64,000 nucleotides of DNA from Methanofervidicoccus abyssi (GTDB lineage: Archaea; AGJL01; Methanococci; Methanococcales; Methanococcaceae). This document shows, piece after piece, positions 36,558 through 47,752 of the stretch. The notes under the pieces were generated by a model. That model was not told the origin of the DNA. It worked only from the letters and a program-made list of their open reading frames with translations, and ran no database searches. The stretch is from the NCBI RefSeq assembly GCF_004310395.1, contig NZ_BFAX01000003.1:301333-365332 (forward strand), given 5' to 3'. How positions within the stretch are numbered: position 1 is the first letter of the stretch; the number at the start of each line of letters is the position of its first letter. The position numbers and the translations under genes are program-made.

Positions 36558-36602
36558 TAATTTTTTAATTACTACTTTAAGGAAACTAAAGTTTAATAAT
36601 TC
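36558..36602. repeat. Short dispersed sequence, second copy
   Basis: TTTTTTAATTACTACTTTAA followed by GGA.ACTAA and TTAATAAT repeats the layout at 29625-29672 (TTTTTTAATTACTACTTTAA, TGGAGCTAA, TTAATAAT). It lies 70 bases before the archease gene; the other copy lies 110 bases before the TadB-like gene. It may be a promoter-associated element or a decayed repeat. Confidence 0.35.
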
Positions 36603-36669
36603 TTCCTTACCGTGATTATATATATTAGGAACAACTTAAAAACGCCATTACTATACTACTGGTGATCCC

Positions 36670-37095
36670 ATGTATAAATACTTTGGAACTATGGCAGATA
36701 TGGGGGTTATTGCTGAAGGAGAAACTCTTGAAGAGGCGTTTAGAGAGGCTGCAAGAGCACTTACCGACCTGATGGTGGATATAAACACTGTTGAGAGAAA
36801 AGTTAGAAAAAAGATCACTGTTAAATCGGAGGATCTCTACAGTCTTCTCTACGACTTCCTAACAGAGATCTTAATAATAAGGGACAGTGAAGGTATTGTA
36901 TTTTCAGATTTCGATATAAAGATAGAGAGAGATAAAGAAAATGATGGATACAGTTTGGAATGTATTGCCTATGGGGAAGAGTTGAATAGGAAAAAACATA
37001 CTCCTAAGGAAGAGGTGAAAGCAATTACATACCACAAAATGGAGATAGAAGAAAAGGATGGAAGATATACTATAAAATATATAGTAGATATCTAA
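36670..37095 (+). CDS. Archease, RtcB ligase cofactor protein
   Basis: 141 residues. Archease activates the tRNA-splicing ligase RtcB by promoting guanylylation. Conserved features are MADMGVIAEGETLEEAFREA with the metal-site aspartate, LLYDFLTEILIIRDSEG, and the C-terminal KAITYHKMEI then VDI. Full length. Start: ATG after CTGGTGATCCC. It is followed 11 bases later by queE, also a tRNA-modification gene, and the two form an operon. rtcB is not in the window. Confidence 0.92.
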   Translation: MYKYFGTMADMGVIAEGETLEEAFREAARALTDLMVDINTVERKVRKKITVKSEDLYSLLYDFLTEILIIRDSEGIVFSDFDIKIERDKENDGYSLECIAYGEELNRKKHTPKEEVKAITYHKMEIEEKDGRYTIKYIVDI

Positions 37096-37106
37096 CAGGT
37101 GATCCT

Positions 37107-37841
37107 TTGATAAGTGAGGTATTCTCCTCCATAATGGGTGAAGGTAAATACATAGGAAGGAGATACATATTTATAAGATTTAGAGGCTGCCCACTTCAAT
37201 GTATCTACTGTGATGAGAATATAAAGAATAATATGCCTTCCAGGGTTGAAAAGAGCCCAGGAAGTGGTGTATTTCAGGAATATCCACATATAGAAAGGGA
37301 CCTCATAGAGATAGTAAATCACTTAAAAACTCCAGATCTCTTCGCAGTATCCTTTACAGGTGGAGAGCCACTACTACACCACAAAATATTAAAGGAATAC
37401 TCGGAGGAACTTCGGAATTTGGGGTATAAGATTCATCTAGAGAGTAACGGAATATATCCAGAGAGGTTGTTCTTCTTCGACTATGCATCTATCGATATAA
37501 AACTACCTGAACACTTCAGAAGTTTGGATGAAGAAGAATATAGGAAGATTTACAAGTTAGAATTGAGGTCTATCAAAAAACTCTACAGTATGGGATCAGA
37601 CGTATACGCCAAGGTAGTTGTTATGGAAGATTGTGATCCAGAGGTTGTTGAAAGTGTTGCAAAAGATATCTCAGATATAGGTGATATTACCTTATGCATC
37701 CAACCTGTAACTCCGATAAATGACAATATTAAACCTATTCCCCAGAGAAAACTGTTGGAAGTTATGAAACTCTGTGGAAGGTATCTCAAAGATAACGTAA
37801 TGTGCACCCCGCAGATACACAAGTATTTAGGGATGTTATAA
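37107..37841 (+). CDS. queE: 7-carboxy-7-deazaguanine synthase (radical SAM)
   Basis: 244 residues. It contracts 6-carboxytetrahydropterin to 7-carboxy-7-deazaguanine, the precursor of archaeosine in tRNA. The radical SAM cluster motif is CPLQCIYC (CX3CX2C) near residue 28. SAM-binding FTGGEPLLHHKI and the substrate region ESNGIYPE, FASIDIKLP-like, follow. Start is TTG at 37107, supported by GGTGAT directly before it. It forms an operon with archease. The CX3CX2C spacing separates it from QueE variants with longer cluster loops. Confidence 0.88.
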   Translation: MISEVFSSIMGEGKYIGRRYIFIRFRGCPLQCIYCDENIKNNMPSRVEKSPGSGVFQEYPHIERDLIEIVNHLKTPDLFAVSFTGGEPLLHHKILKEYSEELRNLGYKIHLESNGIYPERLFFFDYASIDIKLPEHFRSLDEEEYRKIYKLELRSIKKLYSMGSDVYAKVVVMEDCDPEVVESVAKDISDIGDITLCIQPVTPINDNIKPIPQRKLLEVMKLCGRYLKDNVMCTPQIHKYLGML

Positions 37842-38100
37842 TATAGTAAATTTAGTATTATACAATTTAGTATTAACTTTATTGAATCCTCTCTCCTTCA
37901 ATGTTCGATAGGGAGTTTTTATTTTTTAAACACTTTTTAGTTATATTATAATTTATATTACGGAGAAATCTCTCCCATCAATTATTATCTCTATTTTTTA
38001 CTATCACTCCAATGGAGACTAGGATATATTAAGTAAAAAATATATTAAAAGGAGTTAAAAGGAGTATAAATACTTAAATAACTTACTTGTTAGAGATTAT

Positions 38101-38541
38101 TTAATGGGCTGTGTTTTTTATACATCTCGATATAAACCTTATTATGTCTCCATCGGATACTATTCCAACTAATTCACGGTTTTCATCTACCACAGGTAGT
38201 TGATTGATAATCTCTTCCTTACCTCCATACTCATCCATCTTTTTTATAGCGTTGATCACTGGCTCATCTGGTTTTATGGTAACTACTTCCTTAGTCATAA
38301 CATCTCCAACTGTAGTATCCAAGGTGTATCTATCCTCTATAAGGTTATGTCCAATATCTGTAGTGGTAACTATTCCAACTATCTTTCCATCCCTATCGAC
38401 TACTGGTAAACAACTTATTCTGTACTTCAGAAGTTTTTCAAAGGCCTTTACTATCCCTTCCTCTGGATAGACGTATATAACATCTGTTGCCATAATCTCC
38501 TTTACAGGAGTAGAAGTTAGATATCTTTCCAGATCTCCCAT
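38101..38541 (-). CDS. Two-CBS-domain protein
   Basis: 146 residues made of a tandem CBS pair (about 8-65 and 75-138), each with the pattern [16 protein letters not shown] / [16 protein letters not shown] followed by [18 protein letters not shown] / [18 protein letters not shown]. Such modules bind adenosyl ligands and sense energy or SAM; the regulated partner is unknown. It stands alone with no fused enzyme domain. Start: ATG at 38541 after AGGGATTACT. Confidence 0.9.
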   Translation of the reverse strand: MGDLERYLTSTPVKEIMATDVIYVYPEEGIVKAFEKLLKYRISCLPVVDRDGKIVGIVTTTDIGHNLIEDRYTLDTTVGDVMTKEVVTIKPDEPVINAIKKMDEYGGKEEIINQLPVVDENRELVGIVSDGDIIRFISRCIKNTAH

Positions 38542-38682
38542 AGTAATCCCTGTTAAATATATAAATGTAGTAATACCATCTTATATCACCTAACTGTTGT
38601 TTAAATATGACTGTTTAAACCCAAATAAAAAAATATTTATAAAACATTTAAAATAGTAAAATAGTTAAAAAAAAGAGTGATG

Positions 38683-38967
38683 TTACTCAACTGCCCTATT
38701 TTCACTTTTTTCTTTCTTTTCTTTTTCTACTTCTTCTATGTTAATTTCAATACCTTCTCCTGCTTTTTCTTCTGCTTTTTCTTCTTTTTCTACATCTTCT
38801 AACTTATTAGCAATTTCTATATTTCTAAAACTTATACCAAACTCGCCCCGTAACTCCATACTACCTATCTTGAATGTTGATATCTTCAAGATTTTATTTA
38901 AGGTAAACCTTACAATTAACTCCCTATCACATAGAGTATCTATAAGTTTTGATATTTCATTTTCCAT
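38683..38967 (-). CDS. Small acidic protein, unrecognised
   Basis: 94 residues from the ATG at 38967, chosen because CAGGTGATAGTG precedes it; a farther ATG at 39000 lacks such a site. The first half is mixed hydrophobic (LIVRFTLNKILKISTFKI, then MELRGEFGISF) and could be a small beta domain. The last 35 residues are an E/K-rich charged tail. No family is recognised. It is divergent from the cobyric acid synthase gene across 93 bases. Confidence 0.6.
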   Translation of the reverse strand: MENEISKLIDTLCDRELIVRFTLNKILKISTFKIGSMELRGEFGISFRNIEIANKLEDVEKEEKAEEKAGEGIEINIEEVEKEKKEKSENRAVE

Positions 38968-39060
38968 CACTATCACCTGATATTTTTTATTCAATTTCAA
39001 TATTTATTAATTTATTAACATTTATATACTTTTTTATAACTGTTAAACCCTGGTGAAAGG

Positions 39061-40575
39061 ATGGCGAAGTTCCTAATGGTAGTTGGCACTTCCTCAAATT
39101 GCGGAAAAACTGTAATGGTTGCAGGACTGTGTAGAATACTTGCAAATAGGGGCTACAAGGTAGCACCTTTTAAATCCCAGAATATGAGTTTAAACTCGAG
39201 AGTTTCCAAGGAAGAAGGGGAGATAGCAGTTGCTCAGTACATTCAAAGTTTAGCGGCTAAGACTGAGCCGTCTATCCACTTCAATCCAGTACTTTTGAAG
39301 CCTAAGGGAAACTTCGTATCCCAAGTTATCGTCCATGGAAAGCCTTATAGAGATATGGATTACAACGAGTACAGAAGAAATAAAGATCTCTTCTTAGGGA
39401 AGATAAGAGAGAGTTTAGAGTACTTAGATAGAAATTACGACTACGTAGTTATGGAGGGGGCAGGAAGTTGCTGTGAGATCAACCTCTTGGAGGATGATAT
39501 TGCAAACCTTAGGGTTTTAGAGATGGTGGGAGGAGATGCTATCTTAGTGGCAGATATTGATAGAGGAGGAGTCTTTGCATCCCTATACGGTACAGTGTCC
39601 CTTCTACCTGAGAAATGGAGGGAACTTATAAAAGGATTTGTGATAAATAAGTTCAGGGGGAATCCCGAAGTGTTGAAAAAAGGATTAGAGAAAATAGAGG
39701 AACTTACAGGGATCCCAGTTTTAGGCGTAATTCCCTACAGAGAGGATTTTGTATTTCCCGAAGAAGACAGCCAAGTTATTCAGAATATGAAAGTACTTGG
39801 TAATCCAAAAAGTCCTGTGGAGATAAATGTAATAAGATTTTCGAAGATTGCAAACTTCACAGATATAAACCCTCTTTCTAACGATACCTTTATAAGACTT
39901 ATAGACTTCCAGGACGACATTACAGGAGATATACTTATATTACCAGGTACTAGATGTTCTACCCTCGAGATGAAATTGATAAAGAAACATGGAATGGATA
40001 GGAAAATAAGGGAGTTTGTAGAGAGAGGAGGTATTGTAATCGGTATATGTGGAGGGTATCAAATCCTTGGAAAGATATTGATAGATAGTAACTTCAGTGA
40101 AGGAGATGTAGGTACCATAGAAGGTATTGGACTCTTCAACATAGAAACTATCTTTGGAAACGAGAAGGTGATAAAGAACTCCTATGGTATTTTAGAGATA
40201 GATGGGGAAAGTTTTGAAGTATCTGGCTATGAACTCCACGAAGGTATTACTGTATCTCAGGAGAAGCCTTTAATTAAAGTGGTAAAAGGTTTTGGAAATG
40301 ATGGGAAGGGATTCGACGGTGCTATAAAGATAGTAAAGGTTGGAAAAGGTAGGAACAAATCCTATATTATAGGCACCTACTTTCATGGTATATTTGAGAA
40401 TTATAAATTTAGAAACTTTATTGTAAATCTTGTAAGAAAGAGAAAGGGCTTTGAGCCCATAACTGGGGATAACTATAAAGATACCCTTGAGAATAATTTT
40501 GAAAAGATTGCAAAGGTTATTGAGGAAAATGTAGATTTAAGCAGGGTTTTGTCTATTGACAAAATTAACAAATAA
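39061..40575 (+). CDS. cbiP: Cobyric acid synthase (CbiP/CobQ)
   Basis: 504 residues. It amidates side chains b, d, e and g of adenosylcobyrinate a,c-diamide using glutamine and ATP. The N-terminal dethiobiotin-synthetase-like ATPase starts [17 protein letters not shown] (P-loop) and has [20 protein letters not shown]. The C-terminal glutaminase has the nucleophile Cys in [11 protein letters not shown] and the histidine in YFHGIFEN. Full length. Start: ATG after GGTGAAAGG. With cobZ and precorrin-2 dehydrogenase it shows that the organism builds cobamides. CfbB is excluded by size and motif order. Confidence 0.94.
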   Translation: MAKFLMVVGTSSNCGKTVMVAGLCRILANRGYKVAPFKSQNMSLNSRVSKEEGEIAVAQYIQSLAAKTEPSIHFNPVLLKPKGNFVSQVIVHGKPYRDMDYNEYRRNKDLFLGKIRESLEYLDRNYDYVVMEGAGSCCEINLLEDDIANLRVLEMVGGDAILVADIDRGGVFASLYGTVSLLPEKWRELIKGFVINKFRGNPEVLKKGLEKIEELTGIPVLGVIPYREDFVFPEEDSQVIQNMKVLGNPKSPVEINVIRFSKIANFTDINPLSNDTFIRLIDFQDDITGDILILPGTRCSTLEMKLIKKHGMDRKIREFVERGGIVIGICGGYQILGKILIDSNFSEGDVGTIEGIGLFNIETIFGNEKVIKNSYGILEIDGESFEVSGYELHEGITVSQEKPLIKVVKGFGNDGKGFDGAIKIVKVGKGRNKSYIIGTYFHGIFENYKFRNFIVNLVRKRKGFEPITGDNYKDTLENNFEKIAKVIEENVDLSRVLSIDKINK

Positions 40576-40738
40576 ATAATATACCTAGTAATATTATAAA
40601 AATAATAGTAAACAACAATAAAAATTAGAGGTGTAAGTCTATAAGATATAATATAATAATAAAAAGTGTTAATTTATTTTTTCACTGTATTTGTTCTTTA
40701 TTAGGAATATTAACAGTTTTTTATTATAATTATTATGA

Positions 40739-42946
40739 TCATTCGACATCTCCCATTATCTTAGGAAAACTCTTTTCATAAACATCTTTCATCTCTTTTA
40801 TACCTAAGTTGATGATCTCCTTATCTCTACTGTATACACTCAAAGAGCCCCCTCCAACTTTTCCAATAATATATCCATTTTTACCTAAGGCGTTAAGAAC
40901 TTCCTCCACATTCTCCCCCTTTACAACAAGTAATATCCTCCCTGAAGTCTCTGAGAATAGAAGTATATCATCCCTTAGGTTGTTTTTATTGTAATTCCCC
41001 AGATATATCTCTGCACCTATCTTGTTCATAATACAGAGTCTTGCTACACCTACACCTAAACCTCCCCTCGAACAGTCAGTTGCATAACTTATCAGCCCCT
41101 TACCTATGAGATCAATCACTGTGTCGTATATCTTTTTCTCCCTCTCCAAGTTGCACCTTGGTACGATACCTTTTTCGATCTCATGAATGTATCTGAAATA
41201 TTCACTTCCCCCCATTTCATCCTTCGTCTCGTTTGTTACTATAATAACATCTCCCTCTTCCACGTTACTGTATATAGAAGGCACCATCTCCACGTTATCT
41301 ACGATACCTACCAGGCATATAGTAGGCGTTGGATTTATAGGATACTCCTTACCATCTATTACAGTTTCGTTGTAGAGACTTACATTGCCTCCTACAATAG
41401 GGATGTTGAAAAACTCTGCACAGTTGGCTAATCCCTCTACACACTTCTTCAACTGATACATTCTTTCAGGTTTCTCTGGATTTCCAAAGTTTAAGTTGTC
41501 CAACATTGCTATAGGTTTTGCCCCTACAGTTGCAAGGTTTCTAACACCTTCGCATACTGTATATACGCTACCTACATAGGGGTTTAACTTACAGAAGTTA
41601 GGATTACAGTCTGTTGTAAGTGCCAATGCCTTTGGAGGACATTCCATAAACCTAAGTACTGCAGCATCCATTCCAGGTTTTACAACAGTTCTCAGTTGTA
41701 CTTCGTAATCATATCTCTCGTATATCCACATCTTCGAAGCGATATTTGGACTCCCAAGTAGTTTCAACAGTACCTCTCCAAGATCTTCAGGCATTTCAAC
41801 CCTATTACTATCTATATATTCCTCAAATATACAGAGTTTCTCCCTTCTCTCTATAGGTGGTGCTCCACAGAGTAGATCTAGAGGTAGATCTACGATCTTC
41901 TTACCATGTATCTTAACTATAATTCTCTTAGTATCTGTAGTCCAACCTATAACAGAGGCTGGAAGTTCGTACTTCTTAAATATCTCTATTACTTCTTCTT
42001 CCCCTCCCCTCTCAACTGCCAACAACATTCTTTCCTGAGATTCTGATACTAGTATCTCGTAAGGTGTCATTCCCTCCTCTCTTAAGATAACCTTCTCTAA
42101 GTGTATCTCTGCACCAACACCTCCACCGTAACACATCTCTGAACATGCAGAGGTAAGTCCTGCAGCCCCTAGATCCTTTATAGCTTTTACCTTTCCAGTT
42201 TTACATGCTTCCAATACACTATCTATTAAACACTTACCTACAAAGGGATCTCCGATCTGGACACTTGGCCTATCTTCCTCACTCTCACTTGTGAGGTCCT
42301 TAGAAGCGAAAGAGGCCCCACCTATTCCATCCCTTCCGGTACTCCCCACAAGTATAAGGGACAGGTTAGGATCCCTGGCCTTTCCCGTTATAACTTCCCC
42401 TTCTCTTACAATCCCTATACAGACAACATTCACAAGGTTGTTGTAGTTGTAGGATCTGTGAAACTCACACTCTCCCCCTACAGTTGGTACGCCGATCCTA
42501 TTTCCATAATCACTGATACCACTAACCACCCCTTCCACAAGCCATCTGACTTTATTTCCCATCTCTCCCTCGATATCCCCAAACCTAAGAGAGTCCAGAA
42601 GTGCAATAGGTTTTGCATTCATAGAAATAACATCTCTTACTATTCCCCCAACACCTGTGGCGGCACCGTTGTAGGGATCTATATAAGAAGGATGATTATG
42701 ACTTTCCATTGCCAGTGCTATACATAGGCCAGTTTCTCTATCAATCCTTATTACAGCAGCGTCGTCTCCAGGCCCTATGACTATGTTCTGGTCATCCTTT
42801 ATGGTTTTACCGAATAACTTAAGGATGTTTCTTGTACTTCTATAGGAACAGTGCTCACTCCAGAGGTTTTCGAACATCCCAATTTCAATATCGTTAGGTT
42901 TTCTACCTAATTTTTTCTCTATATACTTTAGATCTTCGATATCCAT
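40739..42946 (-). CDS. purL: Phosphoribosylformylglycinamidine synthase II
   Basis: 735 residues, the small-type PurL that works with PurS and PurQ to make FGAM. Features include the N-terminal [44 protein letters not shown], and [15 protein letters not shown]. The second half repeats the AIR synthetase-like fold ([11 protein letters not shown]-like nucleotide region, then [13 protein letters not shown]). The glutaminase domain is absent, as expected for archaea. Start: ATG at 42946 after AGGATGGGAAT. It is monocistronic, and a dispersed repeat copy lies about 125 bases upstream. Confidence 0.96.
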   Translation of the reverse strand: MDIEDLKYIEKKLGRKPNDIEIGMFENLWSEHCSYRSTRNILKLFGKTIKDDQNIVIGPGDDAAVIRIDRETGLCIALAMESHNHPSYIDPYNGAATGVGGIVRDVISMNAKPIALLDSLRFGDIEGEMGNKVRWLVEGVVSGISDYGNRIGVPTVGGECEFHRSYNYNNLVNVVCIGIVREGEVITGKARDPNLSLILVGSTGRDGIGGASFASKDLTSESEEDRPSVQIGDPFVGKCLIDSVLEACKTGKVKAIKDLGAAGLTSACSEMCYGGGVGAEIHLEKVILREEGMTPYEILVSESQERMLLAVERGGEEEVIEIFKKYELPASVIGWTTDTKRIIVKIHGKKIVDLPLDLLCGAPPIERREKLCIFEEYIDSNRVEMPEDLGEVLLKLLGSPNIASKMWIYERYDYEVQLRTVVKPGMDAAVLRFMECPPKALALTTDCNPNFCKLNPYVGSVYTVCEGVRNLATVGAKPIAMLDNLNFGNPEKPERMYQLKKCVEGLANCAEFFNIPIVGGNVSLYNETVIDGKEYPINPTPTICLVGIVDNVEMVPSIYSNVEEGDVIIVTNETKDEMGGSEYFRYIHEIEKGIVPRCNLEREKKIYDTVIDLIGKGLISYATDCSRGGLGVGVARLCIMNKIGAEIYLGNYNKNNLRDDILLFSETSGRILLVVKGENVEEVLNALGKNGYIIGKVGGGSLSVYSRDKEIINLGIKEMKDVYEKSFPKIMGDVE

Positions 42947-43455
42947 ATTCCCATCCTTGTAGTTTTTAACTAGTGTATATTGTTTATTATTTAAATACTT
43001 AAAAATTAGTTAGACACATAAACTTTTTAAAAATTATAATAAAATAGAATAATAGAAAAAAAGATTAACAGAATTCTATTCTGCTTTTTAGTACTGATGT
43101 AACCCAGAGAATAAGGGCTTAATTTTTACTTTTTAATTTAGGGTATTAACAGTTTTTTTAGGATCTTTCATTTTTTATTTTTATTTTTTTATTTTTATAT
43201 TACATACTACATATAAATAGTTGTTACTAATTTAGTTTTGTTTATTGTGCTGTTTTAATACAACAATTAAAATATTTTCTTGTTATCTATACCTTTTCAA
43301 TATATCCAGGAGCGAGTGAATTTCTCTCTATATAATCCTGAATTTAATAGGTTATGTATTACATATGGTGTAAAGATTTACCTACATTTTTATTATAATA
43401 TAGAATTTTTTATGATAACAATTGGAGTTACCAATACTATCTTCAGGTGAAAGCC
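42947..43455. other. About 500-base AT-rich divergent interval with repeat copy 2
   Basis: No gene is supported between purL (leftward) and the helicase gene (rightward). It contains the second copy of the dispersed repeat at 43073-43180 and a slightly GC-richer patch near 43308-43340 (CCAGGAGCGAGTGAATTTC) of unknown meaning. The rest is A/T tracts with promoter-like sequence. Confidence 0.45.
43073..43180. repeat. Dispersed ~100-base repeat, copy 2
   Basis: Same blocks and order as copy 1 at 32641-32740: a CTATxCTG start, TTAGTACT/TCAGTACT, AGAATAAGGGCTTA, TTTTTACTTTTTAATTTA, TATTAACAGTTTT, AGGATCT. It is non-coding. A partial match of the TATTAACAGTTTTTTA block also occurs at 40708-40724 after purL. 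Confidence 0.65.
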
Positions 43456-45948
43456 TTGATAATAATGAGAAAGTTGAAAAAGAAGAAACAGAAGGAAGAA
43501 GTGGAAATCTTTGATATTAAAAATAATGTTAAATATCACTGTCTTCTTAGGGAAGTAGGTAAGAGGATAGATCTATACAGATGTAGGGAAGAAAGGGATG
43601 GAAATATAAAACCTATACAACCTTCCAAGGTAGTAGATATTCTGAGGAACTGTGATAAGGTACTTCTAAGTAAGGAGGAATCGCTGAAGTTAGAGGAGTT
43701 TCTGAAAAGTAAAAATATAAAGTATGAACTTGTGGAGTTATGTCCCTACTGCTTGATCAAAGGAAGATATACCATATTAAATGAAGATAGATTTCTGTAT
43801 AACAATAGATATATATGTCTAACCTGTGCTGTTGAGGAGGTTAAAGAGGAGGTAAATATTGGGGAAAAATTCATAGAGAAGTTACTTAAGAGATTAAAGG
43901 ATGTAGGGAAGGTTTTAGATCTACTAACATCTAAGAATCCTGTAGGTAATCCTGAATTAACGAGATACGATGTTTTAACGGGGGACGAAGAAGACAGTAT
44001 TAGGAACTACAAAGTTGACGAGTTGGATATTCCAGAGGAGTTAAAGAAAATACTAAAAAAGAGAAGAATAAAGGAACTACTACCTGTGCAAACCCTTACA
44101 GTTAAGGGAGGGTTATTAAGAGGTAGGGATCTCATAGTAACTTCGGCCACGTCTTCTGGAAAGACACTTATAGGAGAGTTGGCAGGTATAAAGAATATTC
44201 TTGAAGGTAAGGGGAAGTTTTTATATCTGGTACCCTTAGTAGCCCTGGCAAATCAGAAATATTTAGAATTTAGGGAGCGTTACAAGGAGATAGGACTGAG
44301 TGTAAGTTTAAGGGTAGGTACTGGAAGGCTGTATGAGGGGAGAGGGGAGGATGTTAATACTGATTTGGACAGTGATATCATAGTTGGAACCTACGAAGGT
44401 ATAGATTACCTTATAAGATCCGGTAGGTTGAGAGGTATTGGAACTGTTGTAATAGACGAAATTCACTCTTTGAATATGGAAGAGAGAGGGGCCCGTTTAG
44501 ATGGACTTATAGGTAGGTTGAGATTTCTTAAGAGGATGGGAGAGAATATGCAGATGATATACCTCTCCGCTACTGTAGGAAATCCAAGGGAACTCTCTAA
44601 ACACCTAAGTGCCCATCTTATAATGTACAGTGGCCGTCCAGTGCCCTTGGAAAGGCATATTGTATTTGCTAAAAACGAGTATCAGAAACTTAACACAATT
44701 AGGGAGATAGTAAAGAGGGAGTTCAATGTAAGATCTAAGTACGGTTATAGGGGACAGAGTTTAATATTCACATATTCGAGAAAAAGAGCAGAATACATTT
44801 CAAGGTTTCTAAACTCTAAAGGTATAAAATCTGAATACTACCATGGAGGTATGGAATACAGGAGGAGGAGAATTGTAGAGGAAAAGTTCATAAATCAGGA
44901 GATTATGTGTGTAGTTACAACTGCAGCCCTTGCGGCAGGAGTAGATTTTCCAGCTTCAACTGTCATCTTGGAGAGTTTAGCCATGGGAGGTGATTGGCTC
45001 ACCCCTTCGGAGTTCCAGCAGATATGTGGGAGGGCAGGTAGGAAGGGGATGCACGATACAGGAAAAGTGTATATGTTGATAGAGATAGGTAAGAGGTATC
45101 ATGCCAAGATGGAGAGAAGTGAAGATGAGGTAGCATTCCAACTGTTAAGTTCTGAACCTGAGGATGTAGGTGTAATTTACGAGGAGAAAGAGGAGATGGA
45201 GCAGATACTGGCAAGTTTATGTACCATCGAGAGATATGGAAGGTATTACGATAGTATTAAAAGGTATAGAAAGAGAGAACTACTATCTAAGGTACCTTTG
45301 ATGGGGAGTAACTACAGTTTAGACTATATACTTGGCAAACTTATGAAGTACGGGATGGTAGAGGAGAAGGAAGATATAGTTGTTACTAAGTACGGCTACT
45401 TTACAGGAATATCTTTTCTATACCCCGAGGATGCTGAAGTTATAAGGAAGAATTTAGATCTTCCAATTTTAGACCTAATACCCTTAGTTAATCCATTTGA
45501 GGGAATATATATCCCAATGGGCCTTAAAAATAGGATAAGTAAGGTTATCAACGTTAATATACCTACGAAATTTATAGATGCCTTCGAGATAATAAAGGAG
45601 AATATGGATAAGATAACAGATAGAAATTTGCGAGATAGAATACTACCCTGGATAATGGAGTTCGAAGGGATGATAGAGGAGGATATTGTCAAATACTTCT
45701 CTAGGTATATAATTAATCTGAGGATAAGTGGAAAAACACCACTACAAATATCTAAGTGTATATACAATACTTTGAACCTTCAGACTTATCCGGGAGATAT
45801 ATACAACTACTTAGAGAATACTGTAAAGGTGCTTGACACCATAGAGAGAATAGGGTCCATATACAATAGAAAAGTCTCTAAGGATGCTGAATACTATAGG
45901 AAGAAAATTTCTAATCCTTATGAAGGTTATCGAGAAGTTTCTAAATGA
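43456..45948 (+). CDS. SF2 DExH helicase with N-terminal zinc site (Ski2/Hel308-like)
   Basis: About 830 residues. An N-terminal region carries a four-cysteine zinc site (CPYCLIKGRY, then YICLTC near residue 120). Helicase motifs follow: VTSATSSGKTLIGELAG (Walker A), VVIDEIHSLNMEERG (DEIH), IYLSATVGNP, VVTTAALAAGVDFPA and QICGRAGRKG. The C-terminal winged-helix/ratchet part is Ski2/Hel308-like. It probably unwinds branched or forked nucleic acid; homologues in methanococci are annotated only as putative helicases. Start: the TTG at 43456 fits GGTGA five bases upstream; the GTG at 43447 overlaps it and the ATG at 43465 is possible. Confidence 0.87.
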   Translation: MIIMRKLKKKKQKEEVEIFDIKNNVKYHCLLREVGKRIDLYRCREERDGNIKPIQPSKVVDILRNCDKVLLSKEESLKLEEFLKSKNIKYELVELCPYCLIKGRYTILNEDRFLYNNRYICLTCAVEEVKEEVNIGEKFIEKLLKRLKDVGKVLDLLTSKNPVGNPELTRYDVLTGDEEDSIRNYKVDELDIPEELKKILKKRRIKELLPVQTLTVKGGLLRGRDLIVTSATSSGKTLIGELAGIKNILEGKGKFLYLVPLVALANQKYLEFRERYKEIGLSVSLRVGTGRLYEGRGEDVNTDLDSDIIVGTYEGIDYLIRSGRLRGIGTVVIDEIHSLNMEERGARLDGLIGRLRFLKRMGENMQMIYLSATVGNPRELSKHLSAHLIMYSGRPVPLERHIVFAKNEYQKLNTIREIVKREFNVRSKYGYRGQSLIFTYSRKRAEYISRFLNSKGIKSEYYHGGMEYRRRRIVEEKFINQEIMCVVTTAALAAGVDFPASTVILESLAMGGDWLTPSEFQQICGRAGRKGMHDTGKVYMLIEIGKRYHAKMERSEDEVAFQLLSSEPEDVGVIYEEKEEMEQILASLCTIERYGRYYDSIKRYRKRELLSKVPLMGSNYSLDYILGKLMKYGMVEEKEDIVVTKYGYFTGISFLYPEDAEVIRKNLDLPILDLIPLVNPFEGIYIPMGLKNRISKVINVNIPTKFIDAFEIIKENMDKITDRNLRDRILPWIMEFEGMIEEDIVKYFSRYIINLRISGKTPLQISKCIYNTLNLQTYPGDIYNYLENTVKVLDTIERIGSIYNRKVSKDAEYYRKKISNPYEGYREVSK

Positions 45949-46205
45949 CAATAATTATAATAATTATAAATAAAAATGGCAACTAATATTATTAAGGAAT
46001 TATTGGGAATCTCGTTCTATTTCTCGTATCCATCGTAGTATTTTTTTATTTCTTTTTATTATCTTATTTTATTTTTTTATTATAATAATATTTATTTAAC
46101 CATTATTTTATTTTTAATTATTGACTATCTTAAGAGAACAGCAATAAACTTTAAATAAAACACTTCTCTTATCCCTTTAAAAAATTAAAAAATATGGAGT
46201 TAACT

Positions 46206-47660
46206 ATGGAAATCGGAATACTGGATATAAAAGGATCCCTTCCATGTTTTGAAAACTTTGGAGATCTACCTACTTTAATAGTTAATGAAGATAATATTCA
46301 TGCTATTAAAGATTTAGATATGTTGATAATACCGGGGGGTAGTCTTATAGAGAGTTTCTCCCTAAACGAAGAATTAAAAAAACATCTCTTAGAATTCGAT
46401 GGGATACTATTTGGTGTATGTAGTGGATTTCAGATACTCTCTAAGAGGGTTGATATAGGGAGGAAAAGCCAATATCCTATATTCAGGGAAGGGTTAGGCC
46501 TGTTAGATGTGGAGTTCTCTCCTTTAATATGTACAGATAGAGTGGAGTTTAAATTGATGGATAACTGTATCTTTGGAAAAGTTGGAGATAGAGGAGATGG
46601 GTTCCACTGTCATACATACGGAGATATAAAGATAGGTAAGGGGGTGAAAATACTTACAGTATCTAAGGTTAAAAAGTTGAATTATAAATACCTTGAAGAG
46701 AAACGTTATATGGTTTCGGGGGTTTATCGTAAGAATATATACGGTACTATGGTCCATGGATTTTTAGACAATAAAAATATAAAGAAGAGTTTATTGGAGA
46801 GTTTAGGGGTAGATGAAAAGGAGTATCAAAATATACTGAATAAAAATAAGAATCTAAAAGAGAAGTTGAAAAGAAAATCTGTAATATACTCCAATAGAAA
46901 AAGACACAAAGAAGAAAAAAAGGATGACAAAAAAAGAGGAATAATTCTCCTATCTACAGGTTCCCAATCTGGAAAAACTTTTTTATTAACTAGTATAGTT
47001 TCCAAGTTAGATGGGAAAACGTTCGTTGCAAAGATAGGTCCCGACGTTAGAGATATCGTCCCATCCCTCTATATCTTAAGGGAGCCTATGTTGAAGTATA
47101 GTAGTATAAAAATTGGAGACAGGGGATGGTGTGATGTTGAAGAGTTTTTAAGGTTTGTTGAGAAATCTGATTATGAGTACTATATAGTGGAAGGGGTTAT
47201 GGGTGCCTTCACAGGTGCTCTAAGGAAAAAGAACTACAGTAGTGCTGAAGTGTCAAAACTTTTAGGTTTTCCAGTGTATGTTATATCTTCCTGTAGTAAA
47301 GGAGGTATTGAAGGGGCCTTTGTAGAAGGTTTAAGTTATTACTCCCTTTTAAGGAGCATGGGGGTAGACGTAAGGGGTATAATATTAAACAGAGTTTATA
47401 ACTTCCAGATCTTTGAGAAGGTTAGGGAAATAGGGGAGAAGATTGGTATAAAGGTAATAGGTGTTAAAAAGGGAGAAGGTGGGGATGATAGAGGATTTAT
47501 ACCTGAGATAGAGATAGACTACGAGAGTTTCTGTAGAAGTGCCATGGGGTTAGACTTTGAGTTGGAGATTCCTCCAATAGATACACATAAGATAAAAGAA
47601 GAAGGCGAAAATTTTGAATACCATCTTAGAAAGTGGGCTCATAAGTTTTTAGATTTTTAG
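46206..47660 (+). CDS. Glutaminase fused to a CobB/CobQ-like ATPase, in reversed domain order
   Basis: 484 residues from the ATG at 46206, which has GGAG six bases upstream; an ATG at 46194 is possible. The N-terminal half is a class I glutamine amidotransferase: [12 protein letters not shown], nucleophile Cys in [10 protein letters not shown], and histidine in [10 protein letters not shown]. After a lysine-rich linker (about 215-240) comes a dethiobiotin-synthetase-like ATPase: [15 protein letters not shown] (P-loop) and [12 protein letters not shown]. In CobB, CobQ and CfbB the ATPase comes first, so this is a permuted amidoligase. Its substrate, perhaps a tetrapyrrole, is unknown. Confidence 0.78.
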   Translation: MEIGILDIKGSLPCFENFGDLPTLIVNEDNIHAIKDLDMLIIPGGSLIESFSLNEELKKHLLEFDGILFGVCSGFQILSKRVDIGRKSQYPIFREGLGLLDVEFSPLICTDRVEFKLMDNCIFGKVGDRGDGFHCHTYGDIKIGKGVKILTVSKVKKLNYKYLEEKRYMVSGVYRKNIYGTMVHGFLDNKNIKKSLLESLGVDEKEYQNILNKNKNLKEKLKRKSVIYSNRKRHKEEKKDDKKRGIILLSTGSQSGKTFLLTSIVSKLDGKTFVAKIGPDVRDIVPSLYILREPMLKYSSIKIGDRGWCDVEEFLRFVEKSDYEYYIVEGVMGAFTGALRKKNYSSAEVSKLLGFPVYVISSCSKGGIEGAFVEGLSYYSLLRSMGVDVRGIILNRVYNFQIFEKVREIGEKIGIKVIGVKKGEGGDDRGFIPEIEIDYESFCRSAMGLDFELEIPPIDTHKIKEEGENFEYHLRKWAHKFLDF

Positions 47661-47752
47661 ATGAACTTTTTTATCATTTTTTATTTTTTTGTCCTCCTTT
47701 GTATTACCCTGTAGTTTTACCAAAGTAGTATTTAAGATATAATAATTGTTAA

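Noticed and set aside
43308-43345. GC-richer patch as a possible small RNA
   Set aside because: It is short, has no stable fold I can see and no box C/D or H/ACA pattern.
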